Source: an uncultured Thermoleophilia bacterium
GTDB taxonomy: Bacteria; Actinomycetota; Thermoleophilia; UBA2241
NCBI GenBank assembly: GCA_903862845.1
Contig: CAIOZS010000225.1
Span: 1-58,024, forward strand
Length of the DNA: 58,024 nt
Direction of reading: 5' to 3'
In this document: piece after piece, positions 1-14,423 of the stretch
Layout of the letters: every line of letters starts with the position of its first letter
How positions within the stretch are numbered: the stretch's first letter is position 1
Made by a program: the position numbers and the translations under genes
Notes under the pieces: model-generated
Database searches by the model: none
Seen by the model: only the letters and a program-made list of their open reading frames with translations
Told to the model about the DNA's origin: nothing

Positions 1-1
1 C

Positions 2-112
2 ACCGGCCAGCCGGTCGACAAGGTGCGCACCGACACGGAGCGCGACAACTTCATGAGCGCGGCCGACGCCAAGGAGTACGGCATCATCGACGCCGTCATC
101 GCCCACCGCTAG
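2..112 (+). CDS. clpP: ATP-dependent Clp protease proteolytic subunit, C-terminal end only
   Basis: This is the last 36 codons of a gene cut by the left edge. The reading frame gives [20 protein letters not shown] and then a [11 protein letters not shown]-type ending, the typical C-terminus of ClpP. The Asp of the DTERD segment matches the catalytic-triad aspartate of E. coli ClpP. ClpP is the serine protease chamber that pairs with the ClpX unfoldase, and clpX follows 35 nt downstream, as in many bacteria. The catalytic Ser and His lie outside the window, so activity cannot be judged. Confidence 0.93.
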   Translation, partial: TGQPVDKVRTDTERDNFMSAADAKEYGIIDAVIAHR

Positions 113-147
113 CGCGGGCGAGGCGGGTCTTCGAGAAGGAGCGAGAG

Positions 148-3895
<3,748 letters not shown>

Positions 3896-3913
3896 GGACG
3901 CCCCTGCGCCGGG

Positions 3914-3919
3914 TAGACT
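3914..3919 (+). promoter_or_regulatory. Candidate -10 box for the small zinc-ribbon gene
   Basis: TAGACT lies in the short gap after lon, with a predicted start of transcription near 3926 and a leader of about 39 nt. No convincing -35 is visible. The call rests on similarity to the other TAnACT boxes in this window. Confidence 0.35.
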
Positions 3920-3964
3920 CAGGCACACGTGTTGATCGACATCCGCATTCAAGGAGCACAGAAG

Positions 3965-4153
3965 ATGAGCGAGGAGCACAACCACCAGACGCCCGGCTCG
4001 AGCCGCGAACCCGCGGTCGACGCGGGCGGCGGCCGGCTCGAGCAGCACTGCTCGCAGTGTGGGGTAGGTATTGAAGGTTCGGACGAGTTCTGCCAGGTGT
4101 GCGCCGTCGAGGCGGGCGGCGACGACGCAGTGCCGGCGGAGGGCGCCGCCTGA
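3965..4153 (+). CDS. Small double-CxxC zinc-ribbon protein, 62 aa
   Basis: This is a small hydrophilic protein with two knuckles, CSQC and CQVC, separated by about 13 residues, the pattern of a zinc ribbon. The first 25 residues are polar and the tail is acidic and Ala-rich, so both ends are probably disordered. The ATG at 3965 is chosen because AAGGAG lies 8 nt upstream (3951-3956); an in-frame start at 3929 lacks such a site. The gene stands alone between lon and valS, with a possible promoter in front and a strong inverted repeat behind. I do not recognise a named family. A nucleic-acid or protein-binding role would be a guess from the zinc ribbon only. Confidence 0.72.
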   Translation: MSEEHNHQTPGSSREPAVDAGGGRLEQHCSQCGVGIEGSDEFCQVCAVEAGGDDAVPAEGAA

Positions 4154-4184
4154 GGCGCTGCGGCCCGGCGGGGCCGCGCGAATC

Positions 4185-4238
4185 GAGGGCGCGCACGAAG
4201 GGGCGACGCAGAAGCGCCGCCCCTTCGTGCGCGCCCTC
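4185..4238 (+). terminator. Perfect 21-bp inverted repeat, probable terminator
   Basis: Two arms, 4185-4205 and 4218-4238, are exact reverse complements over 21 bp, with a 12-nt loop. They lie 32 nt after the stop of the zinc-ribbon gene and before the valS promoter. No T-run follows, so this is a GC-rich hairpin of the kind seen in high-GC genomes rather than a classic intrinsic terminator. Confidence 0.65.
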
Positions 4239-4296
4239 CGTCGCCGGCGGGCGGGGCAGACAGGGCGGGCGCTCGGCAGCGCCGCCCGCCTCCCGC

Positions 4297-4302
4297 TATA
4301 CT
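4297..4302 (+). promoter_or_regulatory. Candidate -10 box upstream of valS
   Basis: TATACT predicts transcription from about 4309 and a leader of roughly 70 nt before valS. No -35 match is visible at the expected distance, so this is a weak call. Confidence 0.4.
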
Positions 4303-4379
4303 GCCCTGTGGCCGCGGGCCGGCGCCGCCGGGCCCGCCGTCGATCGGCCCACGTCATCATCCGCCAGCACCGAGGCCCC

Positions 4380-7004
<2,625 letters not shown>

Positions 7005-7034
7005 GGCGGGCGCCGTGAGCGGCGCGCAGGGCTC

Positions 7035-8375
7035 GTGAGCGCCCCCGTCCCCGGCTGGGCCGCCTACCTCGAGTCGCTGGCCGCCTTCGGTATGCGTCCG
7101 GGGCTGGAGCGCGTGAGCGCGCTGCTCGAGTCCCTGGGCCGGCCGCAGGACGCCTACCGCGTGATCCACGTCGTGGGCACCAACGGCAAGTCCTCCGCGG
7201 CGCGCTACTGCGAAGCGCTGCTGCGCGCCCACGGCCTGCACGCCGGCGCCTATCTCTCGCCGCACATCTCCGGCTGGACCGAGCGCATCGTGGTGAACGG
7301 CAGTCCCGTGGACGAGGCCTTGTTCGCGGCCTGCGTCGAGGCCGTGCGCGCGACGACCGCAGCGCTGCCCGCGGAAATGGGGGAGACCACGCAGTTCGAG
7401 GTGCTCACGGTCGCGGCCCTCCTGGCCATGGCCGAGAGCGGGGTGGAGGCCGCCGCGCTCGAGGCGGGGCTCGGCGGCCGTCTCGACGCCAGCAACGTCG
7501 CCGAGGCGCCGGTGGTCGTGCTCACCAACATCGCCCTGGAGCACACCGAGGTGCTCGGCGACACGCGGGAGCTGATCTTCGCCGAGAAGGCGGCGGTCAT
7601 CAAGGGCGGCGACGTCGTGTTCGGCGCGCTCGACGGCCTCGAGAGCGAAGCCCGTCGGGCGTGCTCCGCGGCCGGCGCGCGGCCGCACTTCTTGCGCGCC
7701 GGGCCGGCGCCCGGCGCGAGCGCGGCGTTGCCGGCGGGAGATCTGCGCGTTTCGGGCTCCCCGGCGGACTTCGCCGTCACGCTGGCGCTCGAGGGCGGGC
7801 GCGAATCGTGGACCGGCCTCAGCGTGCCGACGCCGGCCCTGTACCAAGTCGTCAACGCCGGGCTGGCGGTGGCGGCGGTGCGGCTGCTCCTCGGCCGCCT
7901 GGATGAGGCCGCCGCGCGCGCGGCGCTTGCCGCGACCGCCGTTCCCGGCCGCCTGCAGCAGGTGGGCGAGCGCCCGCTGGTGCTCGCCGACGGCGCTCAC
8001 AATCCCGACGGCGTGCGCGTTCTTGCGCAGAGCCTGGCGGCCGTGGACGTGCCCAGGCCCACGGTGGGCGTGCTCGCGATCATGCGCGACAAGAGCTACG
8101 ACGAGATGCTCGAGCGTTTCCGTCCGTTGCTGGACGCGGCCGTATGCACGCAGGCAAGCGATTCGCGGAGCCTCGCGGCCGAGGAGCTGGCCGCCGCCCT
8201 GCGGGCGGCGGCCGCCCGCCTCGGCGGCCTGCTCCCCGTCGTGCACGTAGCGGCGGACCCTCACCATGCCTTGGCCCTGGCGCGCCTGACGGCAGGGCCC
8301 GATGGGTCCGTCCTGATCGCCGGCTCCCTCTACCTTCTGGAAGACCTCAGCGACGTGCTCGCCGGCGCCCGCTGA
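7035..8375 (+). CDS. folC: Folylpolyglutamate synthase / dihydrofolate synthase
   Basis: FolC adds glutamate to dihydropteroate and/or tetrahydrofolate in an ATP-dependent Mur-ligase-like reaction in the cytoplasm. The 446-aa product starts with LESLGRPQDAYRVIHVVGTN. The P-loop GTNGKSS is at 48-54, followed by the family segments GLGGRLDASNV and LTNIALEHTEVLG. The C-terminal domain carries LADGAHNPDG. The GTG at 7035 has only a weak ribosome site, consistent with coupling to valS just upstream. Whether it also has dihydrofolate synthase activity cannot be told from sequence. Confidence 0.95.
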   Translation: MSAPVPGWAAYLESLAAFGMRPGLERVSALLESLGRPQDAYRVIHVVGTNGKSSAARYCEALLRAHGLHAGAYLSPHISGWTERIVVNGSPVDEALFAACVEAVRATTAALPAEMGETTQFEVLTVAALLAMAESGVEAAALEAGLGGRLDASNVAEAPVVVLTNIALEHTEVLGDTRELIFAEKAAVIKGGDVVFGALDGLESEARRACSAAGARPHFLRAGPAPGASAALPAGDLRVSGSPADFAVTLALEGGRESWTGLSVPTPALYQVVNAGLAVAAVRLLLGRLDEAAARAALAATAVPGRLQQVGERPLVLADGAHNPDGVRVLAQSLAAVDVPRPTVGVLAIMRDKSYDEMLERFRPLLDAAVCTQASDSRSLAAEELAAALRAAAARLGGLLPVVHVAADPHHALALARLTAGPDGSVLIAGSLYLLEDLSDVLAGAR

Positions 8376-8392
8376 CGCCGTTTTCCGCGCGG

Positions 8393-8420
8393 TTGTCGGC
8401 CAAGGCGCGTCCGATATACT
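8393..8420 (+). promoter_or_regulatory. Promoter of the 48-aa membrane protein gene
   Basis: TTGTCG (8393-8398) and TATACT (8415-8420) are separated by 16 nt. Transcription would start near 8427, 17 nt before the ATG, leaving room for the GGGGAGGG ribosome site at 8432-8439. Confidence 0.6.
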
Positions 8421-8443
8421 GGCGCAAACTCGGGGAGGGTCGA

Positions 8444-8590
8444 ATGGCACAGAAGAAGGCGCACCCGGCCGTACGGTTCCTGGTCGCGTTTCTCATCGTG
8501 ATCGCCGTCGCGTTCGTGGCTTTCTTCGTCGGCTACCTCCTCGGCATGCGCATCGCCGTCGTGCCGCAGGTACTTCCGGCCCTGTTCTAG
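8444..8590 (+). CDS. Small single-pass membrane protein, 48 aa
   Basis: The product has a short basic N-terminus (MAQKKAHPAVR), then one long hydrophobic helix of about 25 residues (FLVAFLIVIAVAFVAFFVGY onward), then a short outside or periplasm-facing tail. The ATG has a near-perfect ribosome site (GGGGAGGG, 8432-8439) and its own promoter, which makes it a convincing real gene despite its size. It is not a typical secretion signal: the sequence ends soon after the helix. It lies between folC and an SDR-family gene that has its own ribosome site. I recognise no family. Roles such as a small regulator of a membrane complex are only possibilities. Confidence 0.7.
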   Translation: MAQKKAHPAVRFLVAFLIVIAVAFVAFFVGYLLGMRIAVVPQVLPALF

Positions 8591-8636
8591 GTTCCGCTCG
8601 CCCATCCCGGCCGCCGGCCGCCTCAGGAGGCACAGA

Positions 8637-10157
<1,521 letters not shown>

Positions 10158-10220
10158 GCGGCCGCCATCCCGGCGAGATGCCACGTGCGTCCTCGTCGAT
10201 GCGCTCCTGAGGAGGAGACG

Positions 10221-10751
10221 TTGCCTCACTGGATTCTCGCTGCCGCGGCGAGCAGCGACAGCAGCAGCAATCCGTTCCAGTCCATCCTGGACTTCTTCAA
10301 GTCGCCGACCTTTCACCTGATCACCCTCCTGTTCTACTTCATGCTCGTCGTGCTCTGGCTCGCCTGTGCCTACTGGGTCTTCAAGGACGCGCGCCGGCGC
10401 GTCGACGACAAGATCATCCTTGCGGTCTGCGTGCTCACCGGCATCGTCTTCGGGCCGCTAGGCCTCATCGTCTACTCCATTGTTCGGCCTCCCGCGCTGC
10501 TCGCCGACCGTCGCGAGCAGGAGCTCGAGATGCAGATGATCGAGCAGCGCCTCCGCGAGGATTCCCGTTGCTCTTTCTGCAAGACGCCGGTGCGCGACGA
10601 CTACCTCGTCTGCCCCACCTGCGGTCGCCGGCTGCGCTCCACCTGCGCCTCGTGCGGCAAGCCCATCGAGCCGAGCTGGCGGGTGTGTCCGTACTGCGAG
10701 ACCGACGTCCACGGCGTCATGCCCCCGGCGTCGGTCTACGACCGCGCCTGA
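10221..10751 (+). CDS. Membrane protein with double zinc ribbon
   Basis: The product is 176 aa from the TTG at 10221, which has a GAGGAGGA ribosome site just upstream. The N-terminal half has two membrane helices (around [21 protein letters not shown] and [21 protein letters not shown]). A charged helix follows, then two zinc-ribbon units: CSFC...CPTC and CASC...CPYC. This matches the double-zinc-ribbon (DZR) type of membrane protein found widely in Actinobacteria. The ribbons probably face the cytoplasm. No enzymatic motif is visible, and the function is unknown. ndk follows 67 nt downstream with its own ribosome site. Confidence 0.8.
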   Translation: MPHWILAAAASSDSSSNPFQSILDFFKSPTFHLITLLFYFMLVVLWLACAYWVFKDARRRVDDKIILAVCVLTGIVFGPLGLIVYSIVRPPALLADRREQELEMQMIEQRLREDSRCSFCKTPVRDDYLVCPTCGRRLRSTCASCGKPIEPSWRVCPYCETDVHGVMPPASVYDRA

Positions 10752-10818
10752 GCGCGGCCGTCCAGACAGCCCGATCCGCGGCGTTTCGCCGCCGCGACTC
10801 CCCGAGGAAGGGTCTCTC

Positions 10819-11232
10819 ATGGAACGCACGTTCGTCATGGTCAAGCCCAACGGCGTGGCCCGCGGCCTCGTCGGCGAGGTCGTGGCGCGCTTCGAGCGCC
10901 GCGGCTTCACTCTGCGCGGCATGAAAGCGCTGCGCATCGACCGCGCGCTCGCCGAGCGGCACTACGGCGAGCACATCGGCAAGCCCTTTTTCGAATCGCT
11001 GGCCGCGTTCATCACCTCGGGCCCGGTCGTGGCCATGGTGTGGGAGGGCCGCGAGGCCGTCACCGTGGCGCGCGCCATGATGGGCGTCACCGACTCTGCC
11101 GCGGCCGCCCCGGGCACCATCCGCGGCGACTACTCGCTGAGCAAAGAAGAGAACGTCGTGCACGGCTCCGACGGCCTCGAGAGCGCGGCTCGTGAGATCG
11201 CGCTGTTCTTCCGTGAGGACGAGCTCGTCTAG
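10819..11232 (+). CDS. ndk: Nucleoside diphosphate kinase
   Basis: Ndk transfers the gamma phosphate from ATP to NDPs through a phosphohistidine. The 137-aa product has the usual length. It begins [19 protein letters not shown] and carries the catalytic His115 in NVVHGSD. The family active-site signature is NxxH-G-S-D, here followed by Gly rather than Ser. An AGGAAGGG ribosome site precedes the ATG. The 3' end overlaps the presumed start of maf, so the two nucleotide-pool genes are probably co-translated. Confidence 0.97.
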   Translation: MERTFVMVKPNGVARGLVGEVVARFERRGFTLRGMKALRIDRALAERHYGEHIGKPFFESLAAFITSGPVVAMVWEGREAVTVARAMMGVTDSAAAAPGTIRGDYSLSKEENVVHGSDGLESAAREIALFFREDELV

Positions 11233-11881
11233 CGGGGCGTCGCCGGGCGCGCCTCGCGAAGCGTCCGGCGCGCCCGGGCTGCGGCTCGTTCTCGCCTCGC
11301 GCTCGCCGCAGCGCGACGGGCTCCTTCGCCAGCTTCTCGTGCCCTTTCGCGTCGTCGTCAGCGCGCACGTTGAGGACCTGCACGACGGCGATCCGGTGCG
11401 CACCGTGGAGCGCAACGCCCGCGGCAAGGCCGAGGAGGTGCTGGCGCGCACGCGGCTGCGCGCCGGCGAGCTCGTCCTCGGCGTCGACACGGTCGTCGTC
11501 GCCGGCGGCCGCGTGCTCGGCAAGGCGGCCGGCGAGCAGGAGGCGGCGGAGTACCTCCGCCTGCTCGCCGGCCGCCGTCACGAGGTCTACAGCGGCCTGC
11601 ACCTCTGCTCGGCGGAGCGCGCCGAGACGGCGCACGCCGCGACCGGCGTCACGTTTCGGGCGCTGAGCGCCGGGGACATCGCGCGCTACCTCGCCTGCGG
11701 CGAGTGGCGCGAGCGCGCCGGCGCCTACGCCATCCAGGGCGTCGGTTCGGCGCTCGTTGAACGCGTCGACGGCGACTACTTCAACGTCGTGGGCCTCCCC
11801 GTGGCGGCCTTGCTGACGGCGCTCGCCGCCTTCGGCGCGGCGCCGTTTTCGTGGCTGCCGGCCGCCCCGCCGCGCCCTTGA
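11213..11881 (+). CDS. maf: Maf-family nucleotide pyrophosphatase
   Basis: Maf proteins hydrolyse non-canonical or canonical nucleoside triphosphates (dTTP/UTP or m7GTP in different members) as house-cleaning enzymes. Diagnostic segments are [32 protein letters not shown] and [25 protein letters not shown]. The start is uncertain. GTG at 11213 (222 aa, overlapping ndk by 20 nt) and GTG at 11192 are both in frame, while homology begins only about 20 residues later (LRLVLAS). The C-terminus is Ala/Pro-rich. A promoter for mreB follows, so this gene probably ends the ndk transcript. Confidence 0.92.
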   Translation: MRTSSSSGASPGAPREASGAPGLRLVLASRSPQRDGLLRQLLVPFRVVVSAHVEDLHDGDPVRTVERNARGKAEEVLARTRLRAGELVLGVDTVVVAGGRVLGKAAGEQEAAEYLRLLAGRRHEVYSGLHLCSAERAETAHAATGVTFRALSAGDIARYLACGEWRERAGAYAIQGVGSALVERVDGDYFNVVGLPVAALLTALAAFGAAPFSWLPAAPPRP

Positions 11882-11909
11882 GCCGCCGCCGCCGCGGCCG
11901 CCGCCCGGG

Positions 11910-11939
11910 TTGGCCATGCCTGCGGCGAGCGTATACAAT
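11910..11939 (+). promoter_or_regulatory. Promoter of the mreB operon
   Basis: TTGGCC (11910-11915) and TACAAT (11934-11939) are spaced by 18 nt. Transcription would start near 11946. This places the upstream in-frame TTG (11910) and ATG (11916) codons outside the mRNA, so they cannot be the mreB start from this promoter. Confidence 0.6.
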
Positions 11940-11972
11940 CATCGTTCGATATCCCTCCGAAAGGAGCGCGTC

Positions 11973-13016
11973 ATAAGCTTCCTCGGGTTCCTCACGGGCT
12001 TCGGTGCCCGCGACATGGCGATCGATCTCGGCACCGCCAACACGCTGGTCTATCTTCGCGGCAAGGGCATCGTGCTCTCCGAGCCCTCCGTGGTCGCCAT
12101 CGATCATCGCAGCGGCGAGGTCCACGCGGTGGGCGCCGAGGCCAAGCGCATGCTGGGCCGCACACCCGCCACGATCAGCGCCGTGCGCCCCCTCAAAGAC
12201 GGCGTCATCGCCGATTTCGACGTCACCGAGCAGATGTTGCGGCACTTCATTCGCAGGGTTATGCAAAACCGCTGGGCGCACCCCAGGGTGGTCATCTGCG
12301 TGCCCAGTGGCGTCACCGGCGTCGAGAAGCGCGCCGTGGAAGAGGCGACCTATTCCGCGGGCGCCCGCTGGGCGACCCTCATCGAAGAGCCCATGGCGGC
12401 AGCCATCGGCGCCGGTCTGCCGGTCGCCGAGCCCACCGGCAGCATGATCGTCGACATCGGCGGCGGCACCAGCGAGGTGGCCGTCATCTCGCTCGGCGGG
12501 ATCGTCGTCAGCCAGTCCATCCGGGTCGGCGGCGACGAGCTCGACGAGGCCGTCATCAGCTACGTCAAGAAGGAATACAAGCTCCTGATCGGCAGCCAGA
12601 CGGCCGAAGAGATCAAGCTCGAGATCGGCTCGGCACACTCACTGCCACAGGAGGAACAGGCCGAGATCCGCGGCCGCGACCTGGTCACCGGCCTTCCCAA
12701 GACCATCGTCCTCTCCTCGGAGGAGATCCGCAGCGCTCTGGAAGAGCCCGTGCAGGCGATCATCGACGCCATCAAGGCGACCCTCGACAAGACGCCGCCC
12801 GAGCTCGCCAGCGACATCATGGACCGCGGCATCATGCTGGCCGGCGGCGGGTCGCTGCTGCAGGGTCTCACCGAGCGCCTGCGCGAGGAGACGCAGATGC
12901 CGGTGCACCTCGCGGAATCGCCGCTCACCTGCGTGGCCGTGGGTTCGGGCAAGTACCTCGAGGAGTTCGATGTCCTCGTCAAGAGCAAGCGCAACTCCCG
13001 GCCGCGGGGCCGGTAG
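11973..13016 (+). CDS. mreB: Rod shape-determining actin-like protein MreB
   Basis: MreB forms membrane-bound filaments that guide lateral wall synthesis. Family hallmarks are [21 protein letters not shown] (phosphate 1), a phosphate 2 loop [16 protein letters not shown], and the adenosine region [12 protein letters not shown]. From 11973 the product is 347 aa, the usual MreB length, with a short hydrophobic N-terminus ([13 protein letters not shown]) like the membrane-binding helix of other MreBs. The start is odd. AAAGGAG (11960-11966) is followed after 6 nt by ATA, with no ATG/GTG/TTG nearby. The next ATG, at 12015, lacks a ribosome site. It heads the operon with mreC, mreD, mrdA and rodA. 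Confidence 0.94.
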   Translation: MSFLGFLTGFGARDMAIDLGTANTLVYLRGKGIVLSEPSVVAIDHRSGEVHAVGAEAKRMLGRTPATISAVRPLKDGVIADFDVTEQMLRHFIRRVMQNRWAHPRVVICVPSGVTGVEKRAVEEATYSAGARWATLIEEPMAAAIGAGLPVAEPTGSMIVDIGGGTSEVAVISLGGIVVSQSIRVGGDELDEAVISYVKKEYKLLIGSQTAEEIKLEIGSAHSLPQEEQAEIRGRDLVTGLPKTIVLSSEEIRSALEEPVQAIIDAIKATLDKTPPELASDIMDRGIMLAGGGSLLQGLTERLREETQMPVHLAESPLTCVAVGSGKYLEEFDVLVKSKRNSRPRGR

Positions 13017-13035
13017 CCCCGTCCCTCGCTGACTC

Positions 13036-13866
13036 GTGAATCGCCGGCGCGTACTCCGGCGGCGGATCGTCGTGGCGGTCTTGCTGCTGCTCTGTGTCGC
13101 CATGCTCACGCTGTACTTCCGTGAGTCCGACAGCGGCTTCGCGCATAGCGTGCAAGGCGGCGTCCTGCGCGTCGTCGCGCCGCTGCAGAACGGCACGGCG
13201 CGCGCCACCAAGCCGTTCCGCGACGCCTGGAACTGGACCGGCGACCTGTTCAGCGCGAAAGCCGAGAACGCGAAGCTGCAGAAAGAGCTCGAACAGCTTC
13301 GCGCCGGCGTTGCCCAGGAGCTCACAACGCAGGACGAGAACGCGCAGCTGCGCGCCTTGGTCGCGCTGCAGACCGACAAGATCTTCCCCGGAAGCACCCA
13401 GCTCGTCACGGCGCGCGTCGTGGCGCGTTCCACGACGGCCTGGTACTCAACAGTGACCATCGACGCGGGCAGCTCGAGCGGCGTCACTGTCTACGATGCG
13501 GTCGTCAACGGGGCCGGGCTTGTCGGCCGCGTCACGAAGGTGGACGCGAGCGCCTCGCAGGTGACGCTCATTACGGACCAGAGCAGCTACGTGGACGCCA
13601 TGGTCATGCCCGGCGGCGCGCAAGGCATCGTCGCCGGCAGCGTGACCGGCGACGTGACGCTGCAGTTCGTCGACAAGAACGAGCTCGTGAAGGTCGGGCA
13701 ATATGTCGTCACGTCCGGGCGCCAGGGGTCGGTGTTCGTGCGCGGTATCCCCATCGGGGTCGTGGAGAGCGTGGGCAGCCAGGAGGTCGAGCTGTATCAG
13801 AGCATCTCCGTGCGTCCCTTTGTCGAGTTCCGCAAGCTCGATCTCGTCCAGGTGGTCGTGCGATGA
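13036..13866 (+). CDS. mreC: Rod shape-determining protein MreC
   Basis: MreC is a bitopic scaffold that links MreB to PBP2 and RodA and activates them. The 276-aa product begins MNRRRVLRRRIVVAVLLLLC, with one membrane helix at about 9-29. A coiled coil follows (about 72-110, AENAKLQKELEQLRAG and DENAQLRALVALQ), then the beta-rich extracellular domain with the family segments VTIDAGSSSGV and GLVGRV. The GTG at 13036 lies 20 nt after mreB. Its stop overlaps the mreD start by 4 nt (ATGA), indicating tight coupling. Confidence 0.95.
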   Translation: MNRRRVLRRRIVVAVLLLLCVAMLTLYFRESDSGFAHSVQGGVLRVVAPLQNGTARATKPFRDAWNWTGDLFSAKAENAKLQKELEQLRAGVAQELTTQDENAQLRALVALQTDKIFPGSTQLVTARVVARSTTAWYSTVTIDAGSSSGVTVYDAVVNGAGLVGRVTKVDASASQVTLITDQSSYVDAMVMPGGAQGIVAGSVTGDVTLQFVDKNELVKVGQYVVTSGRQGSVFVRGIPIGVVESVGSQEVELYQSISVRPFVEFRKLDLVQVVVR

Positions 13867-14423
13867 GGCTGAACGGTGCTCCTGACGACGAGGTGCAGCG
13901 CCGCTGGCCGTCGGGCGGCGAGATCGCCCGTCTCGTCGTCATGCTGGCGATCGCGACGCTTCTGCAGACCACGGTCGCGCCGAACATCCGCATCCTCGGC
14001 GCCAACCCCGACTTCGCGCTCATCATCGTCGTCTGCGTCGGCCTGCTGAAAGGCTCCGAGATCGGCGCGGTCTTCGGCTTCGCCACGGGCACGCTGGTGG
14101 CCATCGCGCTCATGGAGCCTCTCGGCCTGAGCGCCTTCGTGTTCGTTCTCATCGGCTATTTCGCCGGGCGCTATGCGGAGACGGCCGACCTTTCGGCCGG
14201 CTACGCGCCGCTGGTCAGCGCCTTTGCCGCCACGCTGCTGGCAAACGTGCTGCTGGCCACGGCCCAGTTCCTGCTCGAGCGCCAGGTACCGCTCGGCTTC
14301 TTCCTCGGCCGCGTCCTCATCCCGTCCCTCATCCTCAACACGCTGCTGGCGGCGCCTCTGTACCTGGCGGTGCGCCTTGGGCTGCGCGGGGGAGGCGATC
14401 TGCGTGCTGCTCGGATCCGGTAA
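13863..14423 (+). CDS. mreD: Rod shape-determining membrane protein MreD
   Basis: MreD is a small polytopic membrane protein of the elongasome. The 186-aa product has a polar N-terminus followed by about five hydrophobic segments, including LVVMLAIATLLQTTVAPN, DFALIIVVCVGLLKGSEIGAVFGFATG and AFVFVLIGYFAGRYAE. The pattern, with GSEIGAVFGFATG after the second helix, fits the family, and the operon position between mreC and mrdA supports it. The last 20 nt overlap the mrdA start. Confidence 0.9.
   Translation: MRLNGAPDDEVQRRWPSGGEIARLVVMLAIATLLQTTVAPNIRILGANPDFALIIVVCVGLLKGSEIGAVFGFATGTLVAIALMEPLGLSAFVFVLIGYFAGRYAETADLSAGYAPLVSAFAATLLANVLLATAQFLLERQVPLGFFLGRVLIPSLILNTLLAAPLYLAVRLGLRGGGDLRAARIR

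Noticed and set aside
4264-4290. GGCGGGCGCT with AGCGCC-G-CCCGCC as a second terminator before valS
   Set aside because: The stem is bulged and lies between the -10 box and its expected -35 region; it is better explained as GC-rich promoter-region sequence.
10778-10792. GCGGCG-TTT-CGCCGC hairpin upstream of ndk
   Set aside because: A 6-bp stem with a 3-nt loop is expected often by chance in DNA this GC-rich, and ndk has an ordinary ribosome site after it.
11910-11972. TTG (11910) or ATG (11916) as the mreB start
   Set aside because: They would add about 20 unrelated residues and lie at or before the predicted promoter, so they would not be on the mRNA; the ribosome site points to 11973.
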